Positions 11,735 to 23,255 of a DNA stretch of 64,000 nt are shown piece by piece. The stretch is from contig OY992540.1 in the NCBI GenBank assembly GCA_963921195.1, forward strand, positions 39,703,890 to 39,767,889, given 5' to 3'. The number at the start of each line of letters is the position of its first letter. Positions within the stretch are counted from its first letter, which is position 1. Below the pieces are notes generated by a model. The model was given only the letters and a program-made list of their open reading frames with translations, was not told the origin of the DNA and did not search any database. The translations under genes were made by a program, and so were the position numbers. Source of the stretch: Pegoplata infirma. Its lineage: Eukaryota; Arthropoda; Insecta; Diptera; Anthomyiidae.

Positions 11735-13640
11735 TTGGTGTAGTTTGAAGAGATATAAATTGAAATTTTAAGCTAAAGTCCTCTACTTTAAACGTAAAAG
11801 TTCAAAAAAAATGTGTCATTAGAAAACACATTCTAAATGCAAAAGCATTATTTGAGTGCATTTTCGTCAACTTTTACCCCTTTTGATTTTTTTTAGTTAA
11901 CATATTATTAAAGTACGTTTTAATTTAACTGTAAACGGAAATGTCTAAATGGCTTAATACGGTATCGGTATACACAATATGAAAAAAATCTAAAGACCCC
12001 GGGTCAAAAAATATCCCTTTTTTCATGCTGTTTGATAGAAAAGGCAATATTGATTTACTTTTTGAATAAATTCCAAATTAACATCTGACACGGAAATATA
12101 ATTTTCCTTCTAATATTTGTATCTATGTATGAATTTGTGTATGTGTGCTGTATGATATTAAAAACATTTCGTTATGATGGCTTACTAATTTTATAACTTT
12201 TAATGATTGATGTTTAATTTAAAACACTTAAAAAAATAAACTAATTGAAAGTCAAAACCTTCCCCAACTGATTAAGAACGATGCTTACTACTAAAGAACA
12301 CAAAAAAATGGTAAGTTTTTGAACAAGTTAAATGTTAAATAAAAGTTGTACAAAATACTATTATACCAATATAAAAAAACTAATTAACACATCTAGAAGA
12401 AGGACCGGGGAGTACGTAATAGATATGTAGGATTTAGATAAAATTAACAAAAAAAAAGAAAAATTGCATAACTACTCAAAATTTTGTAAATTTTTTTTTA
12501 TATAATTTAATTGCTTTAACAATATTAACAAAAAAAAAAAATAAATCATTGCAATAATTCGAAAAAATGTAGTTAGAAAATCATACATATCAAAAAAAAA
12601 ATAAAATATAAATAAAAACACTTTGGAGATACTTTGAATATTGTACTTTTCAGTGCAATAATCACTGCATCTCTAAAAACAAAGTACACCAATTTTAATT
12701 TTCCAACATAAATGTTGTCTTGTAAAATAAAAAAAAAAAAAAAATTCATATAAATATGTCTTTGTACAAAATATTTTTTTTAAAGTACGAAATGTTGTAT
12801 GTAAAAAAAAAAAATATATTTATGTATATTTATATCACATCACATTTATATTTCACACTCTCACACACTGTCTTTTTGAGTTATGGTGGTGCTTTCTACT
12901 GAGATAGAATGAAGATTTAATTGTAAAATTCATGTAAAAATGAACAATTACTAACAAATCATACCATATACACATACAAAAACATTTAAATCTATTGCAT
13001 TTGTGTTTTGTTTGTGTATTATTGTATGTGCATTTTTAATTAATTTGCTCTGAAAAAAAATAAAAAAAACACATAAAATACTAATTTTTAATAAAAACTA
13101 AACTAAACATAAAATAAAAATACATAAAAACTACATCAACATTAATTAACAAGAAAAAAAAAAAGAATTTACTAACACAACTAAACATGAAAAAAAAAAA
13201 TACATATGAAACAACATTTTTAACACATACATACATTCGTACACATACATATGTATATTGTATATGAAAATCCATTTATATAAACCCAAATTAATTATCA
13301 TTTTTAAACAATCAGGGGCTTGTTATTGTTTAATGTTATACTTAATTTAAATGAAGTTTAACTATAGGTTAAGTATATATAAACCACCGACATGTGGTAT
13401 AAACTATATTCACCATACTTTCTTTATCGATTTTCAAAAATTTTTCTAAATTAAAAAAAAAACTGTTATTTTACTGGAGAGGTAAAAAAAATGTGTTAGC
13501 AAAATCTCTTGCAATTTTACACGACTCGCCTTATAATTTTCATCACTTCAAAAATAAAAAAAAAAAATTAAATTAAAAATTTACTAGAAAATAAAAAAAG
13601 TTTAAAAGTAAAAAAACTCAAATTTACAAAAAAAAATTTC
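11735..13640. other. AT-rich intergenic stretch, nothing recognised
   Basis: Long A and T runs and scattered TATATA and TACATACA words. Minor decayed symmetry to the previous element may continue to about 12060. I see no exon with splice sites, no RNA gene and no clear element ends. Confidence 0.6.
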
Positions 13641-13905
13641 ACACAGAAAAAAAATTTTCCAATGAACGAATTTAATAGTATTTATGAACAAATTCACACA
13701 ATTTATTAACTTTTTCATAATAGTTAAAAAATTTTTCATAGTATTTATGAATAAATCATAATATGTGAATTTTAAAAATATTTAACATTTTTCATAAAAA
13801 GTATGAAAAATTTTATAAGTATTATGAAAAAGTTAATAAAATTGTATGAATTTGTTCATAAATACTATGAAAATCGATCATTGGAAAATTTTTTTTTTTG
13901 TATTT
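13641..13905. mobile_element. palindromic MITE with ACACAGAAAAAAA end
   Basis: The left half (AATTTTCCAATGAACGA, TAGTATTTATGAACAAATTC, ATTAACTTTTTCATAA) is mirrored almost completely in 13790-13905 (TTATGAAAAAGTTAAT, GAATTTGTTCATAAATACTA, CGATCATTGGAAAATTT). The centre is near 13760. A whole-element hairpin of ~265 bp without coding capacity. It resembles the 20371-21304 element in its ACACAGAAAAAA end. Confidence 0.75.
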
Positions 13906-14108
13906 CTTCATTAATTCACAATTTATTTTTTGTGAGCTTAAAAAAAATATAACAAAAATTTTAATAAAAATTGTAGTCAAGCCTATTAAAATTACAGTAA
14001 ATTTAGAAAAAGTTTATTTTTATAATCATTTTTCCTATTAAATTACAAGTTTTTGTTTTTTTATGAATGTAAATAATAAATAATAAAAATTCTTGGATGT
14101 ATGCTTTC

Positions 14109-15772
14109 CCGAGTAAAAAAGTTTTTATATAAATATTAGAGTTAATTTTGAAAATTTGATCTGCGGGTATCATCATTTTTTTGAAGGATTTAGGTTAACT
14201 AAATAGAATTCCGGTCTTTTTTTTTGGGAAAATTCTTGCTCCTTGGGGTAGTTCAACGCATCTGAAATCGCGGATTTTAAGCTTATTTTTCTGCAGAGCA
14301 AAAACGGCTGAACAAATCGGAAATCTGATTTCACCAATCGATTCTACAGCAAAAATTAATACAATGATCGGTTTTTGATCTCTTAAAAAAAGTTCCAAAA
14401 ACCCACCACAGAGGGCGGAAATATAAGGTTTTTCCATTTTTTTTTTAATTAATTTTTTAAATATGCAAGATTAAAGGGAATTTCCAGCTTAACAAAATGG
14501 TACCAAAATGTCCGTTCTATCACAACCCGTTAAGAAGTTATAAGCTCTCAAAAATGGACAAAAAAACGTTTTTTGAGAACTTTGATCTCAATTTTCTCAA
14601 AAACCCAACGTGATAGAAAAATTTGAAAACCAAATTCAGAATCAGTATCGAAATGTTAATCAAAAACGATTTGTATGATCCCAGAATATCATCAAAAAAT
14701 ATCACAAAAAATGCTCACAGTAATGCACAAAAATGCGTTTTTATGAACTTTTACCTCAATTTCCTCAAAAACCTGACGTTATGAAAAACTTTGGAAACCA
14801 GATTTGGAATCAGCATTGACAGTTTAATCGAAAACGGGTGTTCAAACCGCTGGCCCATCAAAAAAATTATCAAATGTCGGTCAGTGTTTTACAGTTTTGT
14901 CATTAGAAAAAAAACTTTGAAGCCTTATAACTTCTTAATGGGTTGTGATAGAAAGATGCTTTTTGTATCAGTTTTCTTAGCAAACACTGCCCCTTCATCG
15001 TGCATGACTTAAAAAATAATTTAAATTTTAAAAAAAAATCGATATTTCCGCCCCCTGCTGTGGGGTTTTGGAACTTTTTTAAGAGTTCAAAAAAACTGCC
15101 ATTGTATTAGTTTTTGCTGTAAAATCGACTGGTGAAATCAGATTTGCAATATATTTAGCCATTTTCTCTCTGCAAAATCCGCGTTTTCAGATGCATTGAA
15201 CCACCCCAAGGAGTGAAAATTTAAAAAAAAAAATGCCGAAATTCTTTTTAGCTCCCCTAAATCCTTTAAAAAAATGATGATATCCAATAAACAGATGAAG
15301 TGACATAGTCATCAAACGAACTCTAATAATTATATATAATTTGATTAATTAATATAAAATTATATAAGATTAAATTGGGGGCCCTGTAAGCTAGTTGGTA
15401 GCGTGATAGCCTTTGAAACTGGTGGTCGTGGGTTCGATTCCCACCAGAGCCCTTGGTTTTTCCGATACAGCGAGATGACAATATAAATAAAAAAATTTAT
15501 CCGAATTTTTTTTTAAATAAAATTTTATAAAATTATATCTAACCATATCAAATTTTATAAAACTGTGTATTAAAAAAAAATCGGATATAATTATATATAA
15601 TTTTATCAAATAATAAAATATTATAAAATTTGGTATAATTAGATATAAATATATAAAATTTTATATAAAAAATTGGAGTTTATAAAATTTTCAGCAAACT
15701 AAAACCTCCATACATAATCTTATAAAATTATATATAATTTTATTAAATTTTTATCAAATTTTTTACTCGGGT
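14109..15772. mobile_element. composite foldback with CCCGAGTAAAAAA ends
   Basis: The outermost ends CCCGAGTAAAAAAG (14109) and TTTTTTACTCGGG (ending about 15772) are inverted. An inner foldback, about 14145-15330, has arms including GATTTAGG / CCTAAATC, CTCCTTGGGGTAG / CACCCCAAGGAG and CATCTGAAATCGCGGATTTT / AAAATCCGCGTTTTCAGATG. The right-hand segment 15330-15770 is rich in TTATATAATTTTAT and contains the tRNA-like block. The CCCGAGTAAAAA end recurs at 50901-51827, so this is a repeated end type. Confidence 0.65.
15379..15453 (+). tRNA. tRNA-like sequence, probably a pseudogene
   Basis: GGGCCCT at the 5' side is nearly complementary to AGAGCCC at the 3' side (acceptor stem with one mismatch). 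A perfect 5-bp T stem GTGGG/CCCAC encloses the loop TTCGATT, so the B box is intact. The D region reads AGCTAGTTGGTAGCG (A-box-like). The anticodon stem does not pair properly around TTTGAAACT, so the anticodon cannot be assigned with confidence. It sits inside a foldback element, so a tRNA-derived repeat or pseudogene is more likely than a working gene. Confidence 0.55.
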
Positions 15773-17339
15773 TATTAAGAAAATTTCGTCGTTTATCTTT
15801 CTTCGATAAATTTGAAAATAATAAAGATCCCAAAATTTTTTTTATTTTCGAAAAGTTCAATTGACATTCGAAGACTATAACACTGTTCAAATTTTTTTTT
15901 TTTTGTTATTACCTTGAGCCCTAATGTCTCCAGTGCCAAATGAAAGGCGTTTTGAAAATCTCAAAAAAAAACTGCAATAAATGCACATCTGAGCTTCAAA
16001 ATATGAATTTTTGTCTTCAGTGAAATTATATGGCGGTTCCTTTTTTAAAACATATTAACCCCCTAACTGTTATTTTAAGGGGACCTTTTACTCCTTTTCA
16101 AAAACTTAACTTAGAAGGTAAAAATGCTTAACTAATATATTAATCATGCATTTCATTAAAGGTTCTGAAAAGCTGAAAGTTTGTGCGACTTGCGCAAAAT
16201 GATTGAAAATGCAAAAATATCAAGAATCATATTTAATTGTATTTTTTTTTTAAGAAAGCAGTATTAAAAACTCGTAAAAAATAGTCAAAATATACTTCTA
16301 AACTATAATTTATTTTTAAATGTGTTTTATAAAATTGTATGATGATTCTTTTCTTTGACCATGTTAACCCTCTAGCACTCGTTTAAAGGGCCATTTTTTT
16401 CCTTTATTAAAATAAATACATATTTGTGGTTTTAAAATATGCAATTAGAGGGTTAAAAAGTTTTACTAATATTTTGTGCATCAAATTTTACTAGGGTTTT
16501 TCAAATTTAGGAAGTTCGTAATGTAAAGTTTTAAAGTATTTAAATTTTTGTAAAATATCAAAAAAAAAATTAATTGCAAGTTTTACAAATTTATTTTTTT
16601 TTAAGCATTTTAGATAGGCAAAACGTATTATCTTGCTTTGACGACCCCCAGTGAAATTTGATGCATAAAGTATTAGTTGAACGTTTTAACCCTCTAACCG
16701 CCTTTTTCATAATCTTAATATTTTATGAAACATACACTATTTTTTCAAGCTTTTAACACTGCTTTGGTAAAAAAATATAATAAAAATATTATTCTTTATT
16801 TGATTTTTTCAGTAAGTACAGATCGAACACGGGCTCTAATTATATTTGTTATAAGGGTTCAAGTTGAAAAAATGCAGAAGAAAAATTGAATTTCTAAAAA
16901 TTATAGACATTTCTGGTATTTCCTATACCGGTTTCAAACACCCCAGTTAGTGTCATCATCAGTAGGATTTTAAATGTCGGTTTGTCTTGTTAATGAAAAG
17001 TGTTTTTTATATATGTGAATATTTTTAGTTTCTACAGAATACATTTTGACAGTTTCCAACACTACAATTCTATTTCTAGCAATCTCAACCTCACTTCTTT
17101 ATATTTTGCCATTTTTAAGCATTTCACGTATGTCGCATGAACTTTCAGCCTTTGACAAACCCTAATAAAACTTTATGGGGAAAATATTTTTAGAAAAAAA
17201 TTAATCCTTTAAATGGACGTTTGATTAGACTTCTGTGTTTAGTTTATGAAAAAAATTACTAAAATTACCTTTAAAATGGCAGTTAGAGGGTTAATATGTT
17301 CTTATAAAAGAACCGCCATACAATTTCAAGCTCTGATAA

Positions 17340-17796
17340 CACTGTAAGTAGGTAAAATGACACACCAAAATGCCGAGACACGTCAACTCAATTTTTGGAT
17401 CGTAGATTCCAGTGGTGCACCCCGTTGTGAAAAATCAGCTCAAAATCCCGAGATATTTCGATTTCAAATTTGCAGTAGATTTAAGGCGATTTTTCATTCT
17501 ATTTGAATGAAAAAACTTGTTGAAAACTTGTTATTTGTCAAAATTTATATCTAATGACGTCCATTTTCAAGCGGACATGGAACAATACTTGCTCTTATTT
17601 TGATGAATTTTATAATTTTTTTTTTTGGATTTATTCAATTTTTACTCTACATTTTTAAATTTAAAATATCTCGTTATTTTGAGCTAATTTTTTAAAATGG
17701 AATACACCACTGGATTCTTTGACCCAAAAATAAGTTGGGGTGTCTGTGTCATTTCAAAAGTTTAAATTTTACTTACAGTGTTATTATAGTTTTTTA
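17340..17796. mobile_element. MITE nested in the 15881 element
   Basis: Ends AACACTGTAAGTA (about 17340) and TACTTACAGTGTT (ending about 17796) are perfect inverted repeats flanked by TA on both sides, as for Tc1/mariner-type insertion. Inside, AAATGACAC / GTGTCATTT, TCCAGTGGTG / CACCACTGGA and CGAGATATTT / AAATATCTCG are inverted. Length about 457 bp and non-coding. Confidence 0.75.
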
Positions 17797-17808
17797 CCGT
17801 CCCAAGTA

Positions 17809-18020
17809 AAAATGAGATGGATCAGTTCTGATCCGAAAAATGGCTCCCTATGATTAGATCAGTTTTAGTCGGATGGATACAATTTCGTCCGAAAAATGGG
17901 TTAATCTAATTATATAAACCCATTTTTCGGATGATATTGTATTCGTCCGATTAAAACTGATCTAATTCTAGCGATCCATTTTTCGGATCAGTACTGATCT
18001 TTCAAATTTCGGATTAGATA
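17809..18020. repeat. palindromic GATCAGTT / TTTTTCGGA repeat
   Basis: GGATCAGTTCTGATCCGAAAAATGG is mirrored by CCATTTTTCGGATCAGTACTGATC around a centre near 17910. Related ATCAGATCTAAT and GGATCAAAA words occur in the 50641-52020 foldback. The left side starts CCCAAGTAAAAA, a variant of the CCCGAGTAAAAA end. Confidence 0.6.
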
Positions 18021-19479
18021 TGATATATAAAAATATATCTAAACATTTTTTCTGGGGATTTTCCAAAGGCCTTTGATAATAACTTAAAGACATCAATGGG
18101 CAATAAAAAAGAAATTCGAATTAACATTGCAAACCCATTGGTGATTTTGTTTATTTGATGGTTTATTTTTATTAAGCGTTGGAGCTATTGAGCCTCATTT
18201 TTTTAGCCCAACAGTATAATTGAATTCGTAAAAAATCAATTGAAATTCAAAAAAGATTAATAAAAATTTAAGTCACCAATTGAAATTTGAAAAAGGTCAA
18301 TTTAAATTTAAAAAGGATTAAAGGATTACTTCGCAAAGAATCAGTAAAATAGGAAATTTAAAATTTGGTGACAACCAAATAACGGAAACACGTACCGAAA
18401 ATTGGTCAAAATTAAAAAAAAAAATGATTTAAGAAAAATAAATCACTTTTTTTACATTAAAAAAAAAAAAATAATTTTAAAAAATTATCTTTTTATACAA
18501 AATTATCTTTCTAACCATCCAAAAATTACACTCCGCCTATATATATCTATGCCCCTGACCATTATAGTGGTATTTTTTCTTCAACTTTTAATTTTCCCAA
18601 GTATCCGATAAAATTTTTATTATTGTATGTCTACAATAATAAAAATTTTCTATTTGGTACAAATTTGGGGTCAATCAAATTTCATCTACCAGTGGCGGCC
18701 GACGATCAAAGTTTTGGACTTTTGAAAATTTAAAAAAATAATAAAAAAAAAATATGAATGTCTTGCTCTACATTGCACATTGGTTCCAAATCAAAATCTA
18801 GCTGGACAAAAGTCCAAAAATTAGTGTCATTAAAATTGGGAATTAATAGTGCTAGGGGCAAGCTAAGGGTGTGTTCTGATCAAACAAATAACCATTTTTT
18901 GGAATTAGGTCTTTAACTTTGTTAAATATGCGAATGAAATAACATTTTTGGTATCCAATATTTAAAAAAATAATATATGTATATATAAGTGTTCAACTAA
19001 TAACATCATATTATCCATGTTACATCAATGGTTTCAAAACGGTTTTGTACAAGAAAGCTACAGATTTATGCTTATTCTGGACATTAATAAGAAATTTATT
19101 ATCGATCTTCTTCTTACATTTTTTGTACTTTGAAGTATGGTCAATAATAACAATATTTTTGAGGACTTATGAAACTTCCACAGCTTGCCAAAACCGAATC
19201 CAGGCATATCATGTCGAATTACTACATACAACTTATAGGTCATTTATTACTGAACGTTGTCATACAGACATTTCTTGCAGGTTTTTGCAGGTTTAAAATT
19301 AATCACAGTTTATATGAAAATAGATTTTCGCCTAAATTTTTTTTCTAAATAAAGTATCGAATTTTTGTAAGTTTTTGATAGCTTTTAAGTGTTATAATTA
19401 TGCTTAGCTTAAATAAAGCATTAAATGTGATGTTTCCTATTAAACCGCGGCCAAAATTACACACTTCTACTAAATTCAA

Positions 19480-19945
19480 AAATGTCCGTCCGTCTGTCCG
19501 TCTGTAGAGGACACGATACAGTCCAAAATAAAAGAGCTAGACTTCCGAAGTTTGGCACGAATATGTCTTATATTACTAGTCAGGTTAAGTTCGGAAATGG
19601 ATAACATCGGACCAAGGGGAAAAAAGTTCCCCCTTGGAGAACTAAACCAACCTAATAAAAATCGCATTTTTTGCAGGGTTTTTTGTACTTTTGCTAAGCA
19701 AATGCAACATTATTCTCTCAAATGAAGTTCGAAATCGCAAGGAAAAGGTGCTCCCTAACGTCTCCCACCAATCCCCCTCCCCAAAAAAAAAAAAAAACCC
19801 CCCTGGATTTTTTTATATTGTTTTTTTTCTACATTTTGGAGGGTATAAAAGATTCGGCACAGCCGAATGTAACACTGTTTTTTTTATTTTTTTTTTTACA
19901 TTTTGGAGGGTATAAAAGATTAGGCATAGCCGAATTTAACGCTCT
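19480..19945 (+). repeat. dispersed repeat copy (GTCCGTCTGTCCG family) with duplicated tail
   Basis: GTCCGTCCGTCTGTCCGTCTGTAG is followed by the family core (ACAGTCCAAAATAAAA, AGTTTGGCAC, AATATGTCTTAT, CAGGTTAAGTTCG, AAAAAAGTTCCCCCTTG). The same core is at 63830-64000 and, reversed, at 41250-41450 and 52725-52870. The tail GGAGGGTATAAAAGATTCGGC...AGCCGAAT is present twice (about 19838-19880 and 19905-19942). Non-coding. Confidence 0.75.
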
Positions 19946-20646
19946 CACTTGTTTTTTCCAATTACACTTCTCGACAATTTTTTTTTTTTTTTTTTTAGAG
20001 ATTACAAAACTTTCAAAAAATAAGTTTTTGCATTTCATATTTCTGTTCTGCATATAAACCATTTTTGACATTAATGAATTACTGAAATTAGAAAAAAAAT
20101 AAAATGTTGTCGATTAGTGTAATCGATTTAGAAAAATTTAAACATGTTTTTTGAACTCAGCGACCCCAAAAACATATAAAACGATGATAAAATAATTTTG
20201 TCCAGCTAGATTTGGACTTGGAACCACTGTGCATCGTATTTATTAATTTTGACAAATTTTAAATGGCGATATCTCAAAAACCAGAAATTTTTGGATATTT
20301 GTATTCATCATGACAATATTAATAAAAGTTATGTAATGGAAGATACTCAATTTAGTTCTTAATTTTTCTTACACAGAAAAAAAAAAATTGTCAATACAAT
20401 TAATTTCATTGTTAATACAATTAAACATTTAATTGAAACTGAGCCTACATTGGATTTTGTCAATACAACAATGGCATTTGTAACTTTTGAAAAAAAATCA
20501 ACATCATTCATTGTTACATTAACAATGAAATTAATTGAAAAATTTGTAAAATCTAAAAATAGAATAAAAAATAATCTGAAATCTAAAAATAGAATAAAAA
20601 ATAATCTAAAAATAGAAAAAAAAATAAAATAAAATAAAAAAAAAAT

Positions 20647-20718
20647 GTCTACCGCCATCTGGCATCGAACCCGCAACCTTCGTGCTACGCGTCTAGCACA
20701 CTACCACTGTGCTATCCT
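20647..20718 (-). tRNA. tRNA-like repeat unit 1
   Basis: On the minus strand an A-box-like GGATAGCACAGTGGTAG and a B-box-like GCGGGTTCGATGCC are correctly spaced for a tRNA-derived sequence. This copy keeps the canonical GGTTCGA. The acceptor ends do not pair well, so it is not a standard tRNA gene; a tRNA-derived SINE-like unit is the better reading. Confidence 0.5.
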
Positions 20719-20812
20719 TATACATATTTGTATTTGACTAAACGTCATATTTAAAACAGTCTACAATTAGAATGATAAAAAAACTAAAATTGGAAATTAA
20801 AAAAAAAAAAGT

Positions 20813-20881
20813 TCCGCCAACTGGCGGCGAACCCGCAACCTTCATGATTAGAAGCTAGCACACTACCACCGTGCTATTCCT
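20813..20881 (-). tRNA. tRNA-like repeat unit 2
   Basis: The minus strand reads AATAGCACGGTGGTAGTGTGC, then a CTTC/GAAG anticodon-like stem around TAATCAT, then GGTTGCGGGTTCG. The B box has degenerated (GGTTCGCCG). Same unit as the neighbours at 20647 and 21001. Confidence 0.45.
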
Positions 20882-21000
20882 CATGTATAATTAAAGTTGA
20901 CTAAATGCGTACATAAGGTGTCTGTGATTTCAATATGCACTTTTTGCGTTTTTAAAAATAAATAATAATCTCAAATAAAAAAAAACAAAAATAAAAAACT

Positions 21001-21069
21001 GTTCCGCCAACTGGCAGCGAACCCGAAACCTTCATGATTCGAGTTTAGCACACTACCACCGTGCTATCG
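21001..21069 (-). tRNA. tRNA-like repeat unit 3
   Basis: The minus strand reads GATAGCACGGTGGTAGTGTGC, then AATCATGAAGGTTTCGGGTTCG. It is about 185 bp from unit 2 and shares its flanks (CCGCCAACTGGC and CACACTACCACCGTGCTAT on the plus strand). Confidence 0.45.
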
Positions 21070-21539
21070 TCGCATATATTTGTGCTTGATTAAATGAGTT
21101 TATAAATTGTTTGTGTTATTAATGTGAATTTTGTGGAATCTTTAACAATGATTTTAATTCATGCGTTTAATTGGAAATAAAACCGGATTTTTGTCACATT
21201 AACAATACACATTGTTGATACAATTAAAAACGTTGTTGAACTAGTATTTCGTTGGTAACAATTTGTTTTGTTACTCTTGATTTAACGATATTTTTTTCTG
21301 TGTAACTTCAAATTTTGATGAAAATTTTTCAAGAATCTAAAATTTTTATTGAAAGGCGCCACTGGTCAAGGGAAAGAAATTTAAAGATTTTTTTTGTAAA
21401 TTTTCGAATGTAACCAAAAACCACCATTTATTTCAAATAGCGATATCACGAAAACCGAGTGTGAATAATGTCCTTAGAAAACAAAATATTTTGTTAAAAA
21501 TATTAAATGATAGTGAAGGGTAAAGTTTGGGGTCGACAT

Positions 21540-21800
21540 TACCTACCTCCTTTTTTTCCTGATATGTTATAATAATAAAATGGGAAAAATAGCGGAGACC
21601 CTCCTCTTTCATTTCCCATTTCAAAAATGTTTTGCAAAAAATTTAACACTCTAAAATTTTATCCTTTCAAAAGGAAACAGGATCACGAAATGAACTGTAT
21701 ATGCAGTTTAAATACAGTTAGTCTCTTACTTTAAACGTATATTATTCAGTTTGTGTTTAACGACTGCCTTTCTATTTGTCGGACGGTGAAATCGGAATCC
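21540..21800. repeat. fragment of the GGAAACAGGATCACGAAATG repeat
   Basis: TACCTCC...TGATATG, ATAAAATGGGAAAAATAGCGG, CCTTTCAAAAGGAAACAGG, ATCACGAAATGAA and CGGACGGTG follow in the same order as the right half of the repeats at 27425-28160 and 32880-33620. Only the right arm is present here. Confidence 0.7.
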
Positions 21801-22928
21801 CGGTCACAAAAATGTATTTGAGAATTGTTCAGTTTTATTTTTTTGCTTTGAGAACTTCATAAAAATACATTCAGTAAAAACAAATTTTACAATTTTTCAA
21901 AGTCCAGAAAAAAAGTAAAACATTTTTCAATTCCCGCTGATTGCACAGAGATTTTCACGTTTTTAGTATCACCAAAAGGCATGTGCTAAAATTAGTAGAT
22001 TTATTTTCCGCAAATATTTTTTTTGGGATTTTTTGTTATCATGGGTTTTGTCGGAACTAATCCAACCTACCCAATTCAACAACCCAGAACTTTCAAATGG
22101 TGAAATTCTTGCATGGTGAATTTTATATACCCAAGACAACAATACCAATATTTTCTTTTATAAGGTGGTAAAATTTTATTAGAGCTACCAATAAAATATT
22201 TTGTATATAAACTGCTGTTGAACTAAACTTAATCTAGTCACAAAAAAACAAAACAAGCCCCTTATTAACATTCTTACAAAATTATTCTTTAAACATTTTC
22301 AATCATTAATTCTTTAATATTTTCATTTGAATTATTTTTTTATTTGATTTATAAAAATATTTACAAAATAAAATCTGTTATCATTTTTCTTTTTGCAAAA
22401 AAAACAAAACAACTAAACAAAAAAATACCTCTATTAATCAATCACATATTTTTATTGTTATTATTCCAAATTTGTTTATTCCTCCATACCACACAATCGA
22501 ATCTAAAAAAAAAATCTAAAAAAATATTTACCAAAATTAATCTAAAAACATCTCTACATCATGGTCGCATATAAATAACAAAATCAAAAATCTTATTTTA
22601 AATATCAACAACAATAAAATAAATAAACATTTTTTTAAAAATTTCAAATCAATACTAAAACAATAATCCCAAATCAAAACTAAAACAAAAATCGTAATAT
22701 ACTGCTCTCTTGCTACTTCTACCAAAAAAAAAAAAAACCCACCTTAACTAAAAAAATCGCATAAAATTTATTGTCATAAACTCCATCAACAATTCATGTG
22801 CGAATTTCTATAAATCAAACAATAAACCTCAAAACCAAAAACTAAATACCAAAAAAAAAAAAATAAATCATAAAACAAATTAAAACAACTTAATAACCAT
22901 AACCTACTGGACGACTTTAATAAACCAG
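21801..22928 (+). other. AT-rich intron/intergenic sequence, no exon recognised
   Basis: A-rich from about 22200, with many AAAAAA and AAATCAAA runs, leading up to the first recognised exon of the host gene. No clear upstream exon was found. The 3' splice region before 22929 is poor in pyrimidines. Confidence 0.5.
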
Positions 22929-23087
22929 GCGCAAGACACCAGCACTTAAATTTGATCCACCCTATACAAAAAAACCAATTGCTAAGGCTTATGGGGCCGC
23001 AGTCACTGCCGCAAATCATCATTCTGTGGAAGAGGTTTCACCAGATGGTTCCAGTAAATTAGTGTATGCCAATCAAGCAGGTTTCAG
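22929..23087 (+). CDS. unidentified gene, internal exon A (first exon in window)
   Basis: The exon encodes 52 full codons starting RKTPALKFDPPYTKKPIAKA and containing SVEEVSPDGSSKLVYANQAGF. It starts after AG at 22927-22928 and ends before GTAAAA (23088). The splice donor is good and the phase (2) fits exon B exactly. The acceptor has a weak pyrimidine tract, so the 5' border is less certain; an alternative AG lies at 22941-22942. Base composition is visibly richer in G and C than the surrounding intron. The protein is not recognised. The segment is hydrophilic, basic then acidic, with no membrane span. Upstream exons are expected before this window. Confidence 0.75.
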
Positions 23088-23193
23088 GTAAAATTTTTTG
23101 GTTTATTAAATATATTTTTTGAAAAATTATTTTACTAAATAAAAAAATTTTAGCTAAATTTACTAATATTGCTTTCTTTTTGTCTACTTCTAG

Positions 23194-23255
23194 CCGTGAT
23201 AAAAGTATTCACAGTCGTCGTTTTACTTCTAGTGATGACGATCAAACACATTCAG
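23194..23255 (+). CDS. unidentified gene, internal exon B (62 nt)
   Basis: The acceptor TTTTTGTCTACTTCTAG has a strong pyrimidine tract and the donor is CAG/GTAATT. Joined to exon A it reads GFSRDKSIHSRRFTSSDDDQ, then THS, leaving phase 1 that continues in exon C. The patch combines basic residues with a Ser/Asp-rich stretch, the composition of an acidophilic-kinase target site; that is inference only. The short 62-nt exon is separated from exon A by a 106-bp intron and from exon C by an 11-kb intron full of transposon remains. Confidence 0.85.

Larger units (their letters stand above)
15881..18216. mobile_element. foldback element related to 9039-11731, TAA target duplication
   Basis: The left end CACTGTTCAAATT follows TAA (15878-15880). 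The right end AGCCCAACAGTA is followed by TAA (18217-18219). Right-arm words such as TTCCAAAGGCCTTTGATAA, AAAAAGAAATTCGAAT, GGTGATTTTGT and GAGCCTCATTTTT match the right arm of the 9039 element. Left-arm words TTGAGCCC, GCCAAATGAAAG and ATGGCGGTTC match its left arm. It has decayed further and carries a later insertion at 17340-17796. Repeated TAACCCTCTA / TAGAGGGTTAA words occur throughout. Non-coding. Confidence 0.7.
20371..21304. mobile_element. inverted-repeat element carrying three tRNA-like blocks
   Basis: The left end ACACAGAAAAAAAAAA with AATACAATTAATTTCATTGTTAATACAATT is inverted at 21185-21304 (AACAATACACATTGTTGATACAATT ... TTTTTTTCTGTGTA). Between the arms lie three ~170-185 bp tandem units, each with a tRNA-like sequence on the minus strand followed by A/T-rich DNA. 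Protein-coding capacity is absent. Confidence 0.7.
18691..21373. mobile_element. decayed foldback with ACCAGTGGCG ends
   Basis: ACCAGTGGCGGCC (about 18690) is inverted at 21350-21365 (GGCGCCACTGGT). Just inside, GGTTCCAAATC...TCTAGCTGGACAAA (about 18783-18820) pairs with TTGTCCAGCTAGATTTGGACTTGGAACC (about 20198-20227). The same inner motif recurs at 52240-52280. Other repeats sit inside: a dispersed repeat (19480-19945) and an inverted element with tRNA-like blocks (20371-21304). CAGTGGCG ends are common in hAT elements, but no target duplication could be defined. Confidence 0.5.
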
